This document shows, one piece after another, positions 13,069-22,405 of a stretch of 64,000 nucleotides of DNA. The position numbers were made by a program, and so were the translations under genes. Position 1 is the stretch's first letter; each line of letters begins with the position of its first letter. The notes below the pieces were generated by a model that made no database searches, was not told the origin of the DNA, and worked only from the letters and a program-made list of their open reading frames with translations. Source of the stretch: an uncultured Pelagibacteraceae bacterium. Lineage in GTDB: Bacteria; Pseudomonadota; Alphaproteobacteria; Pelagibacterales; Pelagibacteraceae. The stretch lies in the NCBI GenBank assembly GCA_902619835.1, contig CACNFS010000001.1, forward strand, positions 1 to 64,000, given 5' to 3'.

Positions 13069-14149
13069 TAATACTTTTGTTTAAAACTAAGTTTATATTG
13101 TTATAGACATTTTTGTCAGAAAATTGTCTTTGATTATTCATAATTTTTTCTAAAATAGAGTTATTGTCATTAATTTCTTTTAAAAGTGATAATAATTTAT
13201 CATTTAAATCTTTTTCCTCTAAGAGGAATGCCGATTGGTTTTTTTGATAATGTAAAGCATTTTTGAATTGATGATTATCAGCAGATGATGGAAGTGGAAC
13301 ACAAATAAATGGTAAATTTGCATTTGCAAGCTCCGCCAACATTGATGATCCAGATCTTGTTATTGCTAAATTTGTTTTAATAAAATAATTAGTCAAATTA
13401 TTGCTAAAATTAAAAATTTCAAAATCTATATTTGCATTTTTATAAAATGAACTGAGATAATCATTCTGATGCGGTAAACATTGTTGATAAATTTTGAGAG
13501 AAATTCCCTTTTTAGAGCATTGTACAAAAATAGTTGGTAATTTTTCTGCAAAAACTTGAGCTGCTTGGCTGCCTCCTAGTATAAGCAAGCTCAGTCCTTT
13601 GAAATTGTTCACTCTTTCATTTTTTGAAAAATTAATTATCTCTTTTTTAATTATATTTCCCGTTTCAAAAATTTTTTTGTTATATTTTTTTGAAACCCCT
13701 TCAACTTCTTTAAATGCAACAATCATTTTTTCAGTAAATGGAAGTAATAATTTATTCGCTTTACCAATTACTAAGTTATTTTCATAAATTATAAATTTTA
13801 TTCTTAAAGCAAAAGCTGCGATACAAATTGGGAAAGATGCATACCCCCCCATACCAAAAATAATATTAGGTCGGTTGAATATTAAAAAGATTGCTGATCT
13901 TAAAATTGAGTAAAAAATTGAGAAAAATGAAAAAAAGAGTGTAAATATATTTTTTCCTTTTAAAGGAAAAGAGGGTAAAATATAAATATTTAATTTTTTA
14001 AATTCTGATAAAAATCTGTATCCTCTCTTATCAGTAATTAAGTCTATATCATAACCGTTTTCCTTCAAATGTATTCCTAGATTATACCCAGGAAAGACAT
14101 GTCCTCCGGTACCCCCAATTGCTATTAAAGCTTTTATCTTTTTACTCAT
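13055..14149 (-). CDS. murG: Undecaprenyl-PP-MurNAc-pentapeptide GlcNAc transferase MurG
   Basis: GT28 glycosyltransferase that turns lipid I into lipid II at the cytoplasmic face of the membrane. 364 residues (E. coli 355). The N-terminal glycine loop is IAIGGTGGHVFPGYNLG and a hydrophobic patch follows (about 70-95). GMGGYASFP and IYENNLVIGKANK match the acceptor site; the usual EQN here reads ENN. The C-terminal donor half has LILGGSQAA, then RSGSSMLAEL and PLPSSADNHQ. Start ATG 14149, overlapping the end of ftsW by 8 bp. Confidence 0.96.
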   Translation of the reverse strand: MSKKIKALIAIGGTGGHVFPGYNLGIHLKENGYDIDLITDKRGYRFLSEFKKLNIYILPSFPLKGKNIFTLFFSFFSIFYSILRSAIFLIFNRPNIIFGMGGYASFPICIAAFALRIKFIIYENNLVIGKANKLLLPFTEKMIVAFKEVEGVSKKYNKKIFETGNIIKKEIINFSKNERVNNFKGLSLLILGGSQAAQVFAEKLPTIFVQCSKKGISLKIYQQCLPHQNDYLSSFYKNANIDFEIFNFSNNLTNYFIKTNLAITRSGSSMLAELANANLPFICVPLPSSADNHQFKNALHYQKNQSAFLLEEKDLNDKLLSLLKEINDNNSILEKIMNNQRQFSDKNVYNNINLVLNKSINEKN

Positions 14150-15296
14150 AAAGATACGTTTTATTTTTTGTATAATTTAAAATTACACCAGCTAAAACCG
14201 CACTTCCTATCAATGAAGATCCTCCATAACTTAAAAACGGAAGCGTCATACCTGTCGTAGGTATCAAGCTTGTGTTCACCCCAACATGTATAAAGGTTTG
14301 AAAAATTAATAAGGCAGCTAAACCACATAATGATATTTTGATTGACTGGTCGTCTTGATTAATACAATTTTTTATTATCCTAAAAGAAATGTATAAAAAA
14401 ATTAATATAATTATTATTGAAATAACTGATCCATATTCCTCGGCAATTATAGCAATAACATAATCTGTGTGGGCTTCAGGAACGGTTTCTTTTAAAATTC
14501 CTTCACCCATACCTTGTCCTTTAAGGCCTCCAAGTTTTATTGCATCAAGAGCTGATGAAGATTGAAATTTATCTCCTTTGCTTGGATCAATAAATGATAC
14601 TAAACGATTAATAATATAACCGAATTTTTCAGGCATTAGAATTAATAAAGAACTTATTAAAATTAAAAAAACTGAAAAAAAACCTATTATATAAAATAAG
14701 CTTACTCCAGATATAAAAACTGTAGCTATCCAGCTGCCAATTAAAAGAATAGACTGGCCAAGGTCTGGTTGATCAATTAATAAAATTATAACTGATGATA
14801 AAAGTAAAAAACTAAATAAATATTTAATCTGAGAATTTTGTAGTTTCTTTAAAGTTAAAATTTTTACGGTTATCAAAACAAAAAAGGGTTTTACTAGTTC
14901 AATAGGCTGCAACCTAAAAAAGTGAAAATCTAACCATCTTTTGGCGCCTTTGACTTCCGCTCCAAATAATGGAACTAATGCTAAGAGAAGAAAAGTTAAG
15001 ATAAATAAAGGCACTACCGTCTTTTTAAGCAGATTTGTTTCTATAAAAGAAATAAAAAACATTATACAAAACGCAATAAGTGTAAAAATTAAATGTTTTG
15101 AGAAAAAAAAATAATAATCTTTATTCAATCTTTCTCCAGCCAAAGATGAAGTGGAAGAAAATGAAAAAAATAAACCTAGTAAAAAGAGAGTAAAAAAACT
15201 AAAAAAAATTTTTTTATCTATATTTCTCCAATGATTAATAAATTTAAATTTAAATGAATTTTCTAGCATAGTATTTACATAATCTTTTAAATTCAT
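14142..15296 (-). CDS. ftsW: Lipid II polymerase / division protein FtsW
   Basis: SEDS-family integral membrane glycosyltransferase that polymerises septal glycan together with FtsI. About ten hydrophobic segments follow a short cytoplasmic N-terminus. SEDS markers are KGAKRWLDFHFFRLQPIELVKP, DQPDLGQSILL, AHTDYVIAIIAEEYG and, near the end, TGMTLPFLSYGGSSLIGS. Three starts are possible. I use ATG 15296, preceded by AAGGAGAGGTG, but that purine-rich stretch also encodes the conserved FERRGDEF of MurD in the other frame, so it may be coincidence. ATG at 15269 gives a more typical N-terminus; the frame opens at 15329. It overlaps murD by 20-47 bp. Confidence 0.95.
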   Translation of the reverse strand: MNLKDYVNTMLENSFKFKFINHWRNIDKKIFFSFFTLFLLGLFFSFSSTSSLAGERLNKDYYFFFSKHLIFTLIAFCIMFFISFIETNLLKKTVVPLFILTFLLLALVPLFGAEVKGAKRWLDFHFFRLQPIELVKPFFVLITVKILTLKKLQNSQIKYLFSFLLLSSVIILLIDQPDLGQSILLIGSWIATVFISGVSLFYIIGFFSVFLILISSLLILMPEKFGYIINRLVSFIDPSKGDKFQSSSALDAIKLGGLKGQGMGEGILKETVPEAHTDYVIAIIAEEYGSVISIIIILIFLYISFRIIKNCINQDDQSIKISLCGLAALLIFQTFIHVGVNTSLIPTTGMTLPFLSYGGSSLIGSAVLAGVILNYTKNKTYLYE

Positions 15297-16536
15297 CACC
15301 TCTCCTTTCGAAATTTGAGAACTGATCAAAAGATGCTGCGGATGGACTTAGCAGTATTATATTAAACTCCCTTTTAAAAATTTTAATATCTTCAATGATT
15401 TTTATGATAGTATTTTTTAAATTTCTTGTAATGGAGAAATCAACTTTATATTTAATTTGACTTTTAAAAAAGTTAATATTTTTGCCAATAATATAAGTTT
15501 TAACAATATTCTTTCTTAAATCCCTTAATACAATTTTATCATTTTTTTTTGGAAGTCCACCAACTATCCAAAAAATGTTTTTAGTGTTTTTTAAGGCAAA
15601 TTTTGATGCTTCGAAAGATGTGGCTTTTGAGTCATTAATAAAAGTTGTTTTTCTTTTCTTGAGAAAAACTTCATACCTATGCGGTAATCCAACAAAAGAA
15701 TTTAATGCTCCTATTAATGATTTTTCATTTATTTTGAGTATTTTAGATAATGCAAATACGTGAGACATATTTTCATCATTAATAGCAGATTTTATGTAAT
15801 CATTTTTTATTTTTAACTTTAATTTTTTATAATTTTGGATTTTTGGTATTATCAATTTACCCCTAAATTTATTTATTTGAAAAATCTTTTTTAACTTATG
15901 ATTTACTAACGAAAAGTGATTTTTTTTTTGTAAACTAAACACTTTTAATTTCGAATTTTTATAATTTGCCCTACTACCATGCCAGTCAAGATGATCATTT
16001 GTTATATTAAGCAAAACTGCAAAATCTGGACGAATAAATTTAGAATGAGATAATTGAAAAGAAGATGCCTCAATAATCACAAAGCTATTTTTTTTAAATT
16101 TAAGGTTTAGTATTGGAGTACCAATATTGCCTCCTAATGAAACTTTAAACTTATTTTTTTGAAGTATATGATTAATAATTTTACAAGTTGTAGATTTACC
16201 ATTCGTACCAGTAACAACTATACTCTTAAATTTTCTTTTTAATAAAAAAATCAAATCAATATCAGTGATTATTTTTTTTTCATACTTAATTAATTCATTC
16301 TTATTTTTCGACTTTATCAAACTCACTCCTGGACTTAAAATTATATAATCTGCTTTTTCTAAAGCTTCTTTAAGATTCTTAGTTCTTTTTTTTTTGTGTA
16401 GTTTTTTGTTTTTATCGTCCCAAACTTGATAATTATTGATTTTGTTTTTTATGAAAAAATTTATTACGGATTTTCCAGTTAAGCCTAAGCCGTAAACTAA
16501 AAAAGATAGTTTTTTAAAATTTCTGATTGAGGACAT
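15250..16536 (-). CDS. murD: UDP-N-acetylmuramoyl-L-alanine--D-glutamate ligase MurD
   Basis: Adds D-Glu to UDP-MurNAc-L-Ala. The 428-residue product has the domain-1 loop VYGLGLTGKSVINF, DYIILSPGVS, the ATP loop VVTGTNGKSTTCKII, NITNDHLDWHGS, GLPHRYE with ND SKAT after it (INDSKATSFEA), and the C-terminal LLSPSAASFDQFSNFERRG. The start is ATG 16536: its first base is shared with the mraY stop codon (TAATG on the minus strand), so translation is likely coupled. The frame stays open to 16593 inside mraY, but nothing there is MurD-like. Confidence 0.96.
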   Translation of the reverse strand: MSSIRNFKKLSFLVYGLGLTGKSVINFFIKNKINNYQVWDDKNKKLHKKKRTKNLKEALEKADYIILSPGVSLIKSKNKNELIKYEKKIITDIDLIFLLKRKFKSIVVTGTNGKSTTCKIINHILQKNKFKVSLGGNIGTPILNLKFKKNSFVIIEASSFQLSHSKFIRPDFAVLLNITNDHLDWHGSRANYKNSKLKVFSLQKKNHFSLVNHKLKKIFQINKFRGKLIIPKIQNYKKLKLKIKNDYIKSAINDENMSHVFALSKILKINEKSLIGALNSFVGLPHRYEVFLKKRKTTFINDSKATSFEASKFALKNTKNIFWIVGGLPKKNDKIVLRDLRKNIVKTYIIGKNINFFKSQIKYKVDFSITRNLKNTIIKIIEDIKIFKREFNIILLSPSAASFDQFSNFERRGDEFKRLCKYYARKFI

Positions 16537-17621
16537 TACCTTAATTTTAATGTAGCTAATCCTACTAATGCTAAAATAATAGCTATAATCCAAAAACGAA
16601 TTACAATAGTTGGCTCAGCCCATCCCTTTTTTTCAAAATGGTGATGAATAGGTGCCATCTTAAAAATTCTTTTTCCAGTTAATTTAAATGAAATTACCTG
16701 AATTATTACAGAGACAGTTTCGAGCACAAAAAGCCCTCCAATAATTGCTAGCACTATTTCGTGTTTTACAATTATAGCAACTGCTGCAAGTGATCCTCCC
16801 AAAGATAGAGAGCCTGTGTCTCCCATAAAAATTTTAGCGGGAGGAGCATTGTACCAAAGAAAACCTAGGCAAGCTCCAACAATTGAACCACAAAAAATAG
16901 AGAGTTCACCAACTTCTGGAATATATTGAATTTGAAGATACTCAGAGAAAATTGTGTTTCCTACAACATAAGAAATAAGAGTAAATGAGATAGCAACTAG
17001 CATAACAGGAACTGTAGCTAAACCATCAAGTCCGTCAGTTAAATTTACAGCATTGGATGCACCTATGATAACAAATAGTCCAAATGGTATAAAAAACAAA
17101 TCCATTTGTAAAATCAAGTTTTTGAAAAAAGGAAAGTAGAGATCAAATAAAAATTCATGGTTAGAATAATTAATCAAAAAAAATAAAGTAAATGAGCCAA
17201 TTGCTAATTGACCTGCAAATTTATATCTTGATTTTAATCCGCTTGAATTTTTATATTTAATTTTAAGAATATCATCTAGAAGTCCTAATCCTCCTAAACT
17301 TAATGATACAAAAATTAAAATCCAAATGTAAATATTTGTTAAATCTGCCCAAAGAAGCGTGCTGGAAATTATCCCAATTATGATTATAACTCCACCCATT
17401 GTTGGTGTTCCAGATTTTTTTACAATGTGATCTATAGGACCATCTTGTCTAATTGGGCCAGTGATCATTTTTTCTGAAAAGATTTTTATTAAAGGGGCTC
17501 CAATAATAAAAGCTATTATTAAAGACGTCATTACAGATAATCCGGTCCTGAAAGTTAAATATTTAAATACGTTAAAAAAAGAATAATGTTCAACTAATGA
17601 AGTAAAAAAATGATATAGCAT
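16536..17621 (-). CDS. mraY: Phospho-MurNAc-pentapeptide translocase MraY
   Basis: Integral membrane enzyme that transfers phospho-MurNAc-pentapeptide to undecaprenyl phosphate, giving lipid I. 361 residues (E. coli 360), about ten membrane segments. Active-site motifs are GTPTMGGVI, GLLDDILKI (the DD pair), NAVNLTDGLDGLA, FMGDTGSLSLGG and the MraY-specific histidine loop MAPIHHHFEKKGW. Start ATG 17621 follows the murE-murF stop (17622) with no gap, and the stop interlocks with the murD start codon. Confidence 0.98.
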   Translation of the reverse strand: MLYHFFTSLVEHYSFFNVFKYLTFRTGLSVMTSLIIAFIIGAPLIKIFSEKMITGPIRQDGPIDHIVKKSGTPTMGGVIIIIGIISSTLLWADLTNIYIWILIFVSLSLGGLGLLDDILKIKYKNSSGLKSRYKFAGQLAIGSFTLFFLINYSNHEFLFDLYFPFFKNLILQMDLFFIPFGLFVIIGASNAVNLTDGLDGLATVPVMLVAISFTLISYVVGNTIFSEYLQIQYIPEVGELSIFCGSIVGACLGFLWYNAPPAKIFMGDTGSLSLGGSLAAVAIIVKHEIVLAIIGGLFVLETVSVIIQVISFKLTGKRIFKMAPIHHHFEKKGWAEPTIVIRFWIIAIILALVGLATLKLR

Positions 17622-20387
17622 TTAATACCCCTTTATCATTTTTTTACTTATATTATTAAGTCCTGTAGCATTTGATCCTTTAATCATAAGGTAATCATTA
17701 TCAGATATAATATTATTTAAAGTAAAATCTATATCTTCATCTACCTGAAAAATATTTCCTCGCTTATTTTTATTGATATTTTTGTATGTAATGAGAGTTT
17801 TATTGCCCTTAATGAATACTTTATCTATATCCGAATTGTTAATAACTTTTGAAATATTTTTATGTAATTTCTCTGATTTTTTACCCAACTCAAGCATATC
17901 ACCTAATAATAAATATTTTTTAAATTTATTCTTTTTTATAGAGTTAAAATTTTTAATAGCATTTTTGACTGAAAGCGGATTAGCGTTGTAGCTTTCGTCA
18001 ATAAGGTTAAAATTTTTTTTATATCTTTTAACCTTATGTACTTTTCCTCTACCTTCGGTTAGCTCATATTTATTAAAACTTTCTATAACTTTATCAAAAT
18101 TTAAGTTCATTACTTTCAATAAAGCCAAAGATGATAGTGCATTAAGGATATTCATATTATTCATATTTATGCTTAGAACTTTTTTTTTAATTTTTACTTT
18201 AAGTAAAATTTTTTCTCCTTTCTTAAAAATTTTAATTGGAAAAATATCAGATTTTTTATTCATCCCAAAAGAAACTATCTTGAGATTTTTAATTTTGGCT
18301 CTTTTTGCAAAGTAATTATAATATTTATCGTCTCGATTTAATATTATTGTACCTTTTTCTTGAATGTTATTAATTATTTCTCCTTTTGCCTTAGCTATAC
18401 CCTTTAAATTTTTGAAGTTTTCAATATGTGCTTCACCTACATTAGTTATTATGCCGATGTGTGGCTTAATCATTTTTGATAATTTATTTATTTCACCTGC
18501 TTTACTCATACCAACTTCAAATACTCCGTATCTATTATTTGTGCTTAACAAAGATAAACTTAAGGGTACGCCATAATGGTTATTGTAAGATTTCGGAGAA
18601 CAAAATGTTTTTCCAAAATTTTTTAATAATTCATTAATTAAATTTTTTAGCGAAGTTTTTCCTGCACTTCCAGTAATTGCAACAATTTTTGCAGTTGAAT
18701 ATTTTCTTTTTAGAATTGCAAAATTATTTAAAAAATTAAACTCATTTTTAACTTTTATTATAAATTTTTTTGGAAAATTTTTTAAAGTTTTTGAGGAAAT
18801 TATGTATTTTGCTCCTTTTTTTAAAGCTTCAGGAATAAATTTTACTCCATGATTATTTTTACCTTTAATTGTTAAAAATAGATTATTCTTTTTTAAAACT
18901 CTTGTATCAATAGCTATGCCATGAAAATTTTTTACATTAATATCACTTTTAATTTCATTCATAATTTTTTTGTTTTGTAAAAAATCAAAATAATTTATTG
19001 AATTTTTTTTCTTTTTAAATTTTATTTCTCTTATTATTTGCTTATCAGAGATCTTTAATATCTTATTCTTATAAATTTGCTCATTTTCGTGACCTTTTCC
19101 AGCAACTAAAATAATTTCATTTGGATCTGCATCAAGTATGGCGGTTTTAATTGCTTTGGCTCTGCTCCCAATATTAAAACAATTTTTATTTTTGATATTT
19201 TTAATAATTTCTTTTCTAATACTTTCAGGTTTTTCGTTTCTAGGATTGTCGTCAGTAACATAAATTTTTTTACAATTTTGACTAGCAATTTTTGCCATTA
19301 AGGGCCTTTTTTTAAAATCTCGATCACCACCACAACCAAATACTAAGGATATATTTTCAGTATTAGATTCTTTTAATGCTAGTAAAGCTTTCAAAAGTGC
19401 ATCTGGGGTATGAGCAAAATCTACATAAACTTTCACCCCATTAGGAAATTTTTTAATTAATTCTAACCGACCGTCAACATCTTTTATTTTTTTAATTGAA
19501 CTTAAAATTTTTTTTTCACTTAAATTCAAGATTTTTGCAGCTTCTATTGCCATTGAAAGATTTTTTAATTGGAAATCATTTAAATTAAAATTTTCAATTT
19601 TATTTAATTTATCTTTCGTAGAATTTATATCAATTAATCGAAATCCTCTTTTTTTTGAAATTTTTTTTAAAATTTTAAATTCATTTAAAAATTTATCAGA
19701 AATCACTGATTTATTTTTTGATAAAATTCTATTAAACAACATCAGTTTAGAATTTAAATAGTTCTTCATATTTTTATGATAATCCAAATGATCTTGGCTA
19801 AAGTTAGTAAAAACTCCAGCTTTTAAATTTATATGATCAATTCTATGTTGATTTAAACCGTGGCTAGAAGCCTCAATTATTACATTTTCTATTTTATTTT
19901 TTTTGATATTTTCAAGTATCTTATGAGTTAAAATAGGATCGGGTGAAGTTAGGTCAGTATTAATTTTTTTTTTCCTAAATTTGACTCCTAAAGTTCCAAT
20001 ATAGGCAACTGGAATCTTATTAATATTTAAAATCTGATAAAATAAGTCAGCTACAGATGTTTTACCGTTTGTTCCCGTGACAGCTATAATATTATTTGGT
20101 TTTAATTTGTAATATTTAGATGAAACTTCGCTTAAAAAATGTCTTACATTTAATTTTTTAATTATTAGAGCTGACTTGCTTCGATATTTACAGTTTTTAG
20201 AACAAATTACTACTGAAGCTCCATTTAAAATCGCCTCATCAATAAATCTTTCTCCATTAAATTTTCTTCCATTAATGGCAAAAAAAATAAATCCCTTTTG
20301 AATTTTTTTACTATTAGTTGATAAACCATGTATCCTGATATTTTTTTTTTCTGCAGGAAGATGATTAATTAGTTTTTTCAGCAACAT
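17622..20387 (-). CDS. murE-murF: Fused MurE-MurF ligase (tripeptide and pentapeptide synthases)
   Basis: One 921-residue frame carries two complete Mur ligases. The first half (about 1-460) is MurE: TGTNGKTSVA ATP loop (105-110), EASSHGLNQHR, FTNFSQDHLDYH, DFAHTPDAL, and the substrate motif DDNPRNE (379-385), whose DNPR core is the meso-diaminopimelate type. The second half (about 464-921) is MurF: IDTRVLKKNNLF, GSAGKTS ATP loop (573-578), GEAHIENF, DESYNANPLS and LLGDMLELG. The joint is a short lysine-rich stretch without stop or frameshift. I start at ATG 20387; an upstream GTG (20408) is less family-like. It lies where separate murE and murF normally stand, overlapping ftsI by 23 bp. MurE-MurF fusions are known in some other bacteria such as Bordetella. 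Confidence 0.95.
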   Translation of the reverse strand: MLLKKLINHLPAEKKNIRIHGLSTNSKKIQKGFIFFAINGRKFNGERFIDEAILNGASVVICSKNCKYRSKSALIIKKLNVRHFLSEVSSKYYKLKPNNIIAVTGTNGKTSVADLFYQILNINKIPVAYIGTLGVKFRKKKINTDLTSPDPILTHKILENIKKNKIENVIIEASSHGLNQHRIDHINLKAGVFTNFSQDHLDYHKNMKNYLNSKLMLFNRILSKNKSVISDKFLNEFKILKKISKKRGFRLIDINSTKDKLNKIENFNLNDFQLKNLSMAIEAAKILNLSEKKILSSIKKIKDVDGRLELIKKFPNGVKVYVDFAHTPDALLKALLALKESNTENISLVFGCGGDRDFKKRPLMAKIASQNCKKIYVTDDNPRNEKPESIRKEIIKNIKNKNCFNIGSRAKAIKTAILDADPNEIILVAGKGHENEQIYKNKILKISDKQIIREIKFKKKKNSINYFDFLQNKKIMNEIKSDINVKNFHGIAIDTRVLKKNNLFLTIKGKNNHGVKFIPEALKKGAKYIISSKTLKNFPKKFIIKVKNEFNFLNNFAILKRKYSTAKIVAITGSAGKTSLKNLINELLKNFGKTFCSPKSYNNHYGVPLSLSLLSTNNRYGVFEVGMSKAGEINKLSKMIKPHIGIITNVGEAHIENFKNLKGIAKAKGEIINNIQEKGTIILNRDDKYYNYFAKRAKIKNLKIVSFGMNKKSDIFPIKIFKKGEKILLKVKIKKKVLSINMNNMNILNALSSLALLKVMNLNFDKVIESFNKYELTEGRGKVHKVKRYKKNFNLIDESYNANPLSVKNAIKNFNSIKKNKFKKYLLLGDMLELGKKSEKLHKNISKVINNSDIDKVFIKGNKTLITYKNINKNKRGNIFQVDEDIDFTLNNIISDNDYLMIKGSNATGLNNISKKMIKGY

Positions 20388-22092
20388 ATTGATTAGTAAA
20401 ATCCTCACTTTTTATGGCTAAAATTGGTCCAATTTTTTCTATTATTTTGCCCGCTACATAAACTGAATTCCATCCAGCTTCGTTTCTAGAGCCTTTAATT
20501 TTCATGCCCCTATAATTGTAGATCAAATTTTTAGCAACTTTAGGATTTTCTAACATTACCAGAAGTACATATTTTGGGTTTTGTGATGGAAAAACAGATA
20601 TAAAAGTATTTAAATTTTCATTTTTATTTTTATAATTTTGTGATGTTCCAGTTTTTCCTCCAACGTAATATCCATCAATATCTGCAAGGCTTGCTGTGCC
20701 TGTTTCCTCTGTGACAACTTTTCTTAGGATTTTATTAATTTCTTTGCTAGTTCTTTGAGAAATTAATCTTTCATACGATTTTTTTTCAAATGATTTTGTT
20801 ATTTTTGGTTGAATTATTTTACCTCCGTTTACAAGTGAAGCATATACTGTAGCAGCTTGTAATGGCGTAGTAGTAATACCGTGTCCAAAAGAAACGGTTT
20901 CTAATTTACATTTGTTCCAATTAAAACTAACAGGCTGCCCCACTTCCTCTAATTTTAAGTTTGGGCTTTTTAGTAAATTTGATTTTTCAAAAAAACTTCT
21001 AAATTTTTCTTCACCTATTTTTCTAGCTAATAATAAAGTTCCTATATTGGATGACCTTACTAGAATTTCCTCGACTGTAAGATTTTTTGGAAATTCTTTG
21101 ATATCTGAAATTTGGTGTTTAGAACATTGTATTGAACGTGGAATATTTTCAACTATGGTATTTGTTTTTACAATGTCATTTTCAAGTGCTAAAGCAACTG
21201 TAAAAGTTTTAAAAATAGACCCAAGTTCGTAAACACCTTTTGTGATTTTATTTAGGTATTTTTTATCTTTTAAATCGGTTCTCATGTTTATGTCAAAATT
21301 TGGGAGAGAAGCTAAAGCTAAAATTTCACCATTCTTTGCATTCATTAATAAAGAACCGCCGCCAGTAGCATCAAATAGTTTAAGAGACTGTTCTAACTCT
21401 TTGCTGATTAAATGTTGAATATTGGTATCTAAAGTAAGTTTTAAAGGTTGTCCTAAAAGATTTTCATTTTTTAACTCTTTATCAAAAGACTTTTCAACGC
21501 CTGATATACCATAATTATCGTAATCAACTTGACCAATTATATGACTGAATAAGTTAGAGTGGGTATAAATTCTAGATTGAAATGGTTCAAAAATTATGCT
21601 CTTCTCTCCCAGTTTCCATAATTTTTCTTTATCAATTTGGTTAATACGTTTTTTTAGATAAAAATACTTATTTTTTTTTAATTTTCTTTCTATTTCAGAA
21701 ATGTTAAGTTCTGGAAAATTTACTCTAAGCTTAATTAAAAAATTTTCCTTATTATTAATTAAGGAAGGATTGATTGCAGCATGGAATGATTTTACATTCC
21801 TTGATATTAAAGTTCCGTTTCTATCTACAATATCTCTTCTTAGAAAACTAAATTTGTTTATTTCATTATTATTATTATAAATTTCAATATTATTTAGAGA
21901 TAAATGTATTATTCTAATTCCAAAAATAAATATAAGTGAAAAAAATAAAAAAAATAAAAGGTAAATTCTATCCTGAAGAATATTATTTTTTTGTGAAAAT
22001 TTATTTTTTTTGTTAGTTTCAATATAATCTTCAAAATAAAAACTAGCTTGATTTACATTGAGGTTTTTATTTCTTTTTTGTTTTTTTTTCAT
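20365..22092 (-). CDS. ftsI: Peptidoglycan transpeptidase FtsI (PBP3)
   Basis: Septal class B penicillin-binding protein working with FtsW. The 575 residues show a 40-residue cytoplasmic tail, one membrane anchor (43-61), a dimerisation region starting RRDIVDRNGTLIS, and the transpeptidase domain with Ser292-x-x-Lys295 (GSIFK), SSN (347-349) and KTGT (480-483). GHGITTTPLQ is also present. Length matches E. coli FtsI (588). The ATG at 22092 overlaps the ftsL-like gene by 26 bp and the end overlaps murE-murF. No lipobox or secretory cleavage site is evident. Confidence 0.97.
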   Translation of the reverse strand: MKKKQKRNKNLNVNQASFYFEDYIETNKKNKFSQKNNILQDRIYLLFFLFFSLIFIFGIRIIHLSLNNIEIYNNNNEINKFSFLRRDIVDRNGTLISRNVKSFHAAINPSLINNKENFLIKLRVNFPELNISEIERKLKKNKYFYLKKRINQIDKEKLWKLGEKSIIFEPFQSRIYTHSNLFSHIIGQVDYDNYGISGVEKSFDKELKNENLLGQPLKLTLDTNIQHLISKELEQSLKLFDATGGGSLLMNAKNGEILALASLPNFDINMRTDLKDKKYLNKITKGVYELGSIFKTFTVALALENDIVKTNTIVENIPRSIQCSKHQISDIKEFPKNLTVEEILVRSSNIGTLLLARKIGEEKFRSFFEKSNLLKSPNLKLEEVGQPVSFNWNKCKLETVSFGHGITTTPLQAATVYASLVNGGKIIQPKITKSFEKKSYERLISQRTSKEINKILRKVVTEETGTASLADIDGYYVGGKTGTSQNYKNKNENLNTFISVFPSQNPKYVLLVMLENPKVAKNLIYNYRGMKIKGSRNEAGWNSVYVAGKIIEKIGPILAIKSEDFTNQYVAEKTN

Positions 22093-22405
22093 AAATATAC
22101 TCTTGATTTACAAGTTTATTATTTAAATTTATAAAATATTTGATGCTTAAAAAGATTTTTGAAAGTTCCATTGGTAGGTAATTTTTATTATCTAGGTGAT
22201 CAATCTTTTCTTCAATTTTTGAGGGTGAAGAGAGGTATGAGTAATCTAATTGAGTCTCATTTAAATCTTTTTCTTTAATTTGGACAATCTTATTTAGATT
22301 ATGAATATTTTTCTCTAATTCTCTTGTTTCATTCTTAATAATTGAGGTCCCTAAAATAAAAAAAGAAAATACAAGAACAGAAAAAAAAAATTTTATTTTA
22401 GACAT
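22067..22405 (-). CDS. ftsL: FtsL-like small bitopic division protein
   Basis: FtsL forms the FtsQLB complex that activates FtsWI. This 112-residue product has the expected layout: a few cytoplasmic residues, one membrane span (about 5-22, FFFSVLVFSFFILGTSII), then a heptad-like coiled coil (NETRELEKNIHNLNKIVQIKEKDLNETQ) and the segment DYSYLSSPSKIEE, matching the 'dyxxLsxPxrie' pattern seen after the coiled coil in alphaproteobacterial FtsL-like proteins. Start ATG 22405; an upstream TTG opens the frame at 22417. It sits between rsmH and ftsI, the standard ftsL place. Sequence identity alone would not make the call. Confidence 0.82.
   Translation of the reverse strand: MSKIKFFFSVLVFSFFILGTSIIKNETRELEKNIHNLNKIVQIKEKDLNETQLDYSYLSSPSKIEEKIDHLDNKNYLPMELSKIFLSIKYFINLNNKLVNQEYIYEKKTKKK

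Noticed and set aside
15270-15340. The strong AAGGAGAGGTG before an ftsW ATG as proof of that start
   Set aside because: The same bases encode the conserved FERRGDEF of MurD, so the site may be coincidental. I kept this start but not as proven; ATG 15269 remains possible.
20912-21232. A 106-codon open frame opposite ftsI
   Set aside because: It is antisense to the transpeptidase core of FtsI, with no start signal and no recognisable protein pattern. I treat it as a shadow.
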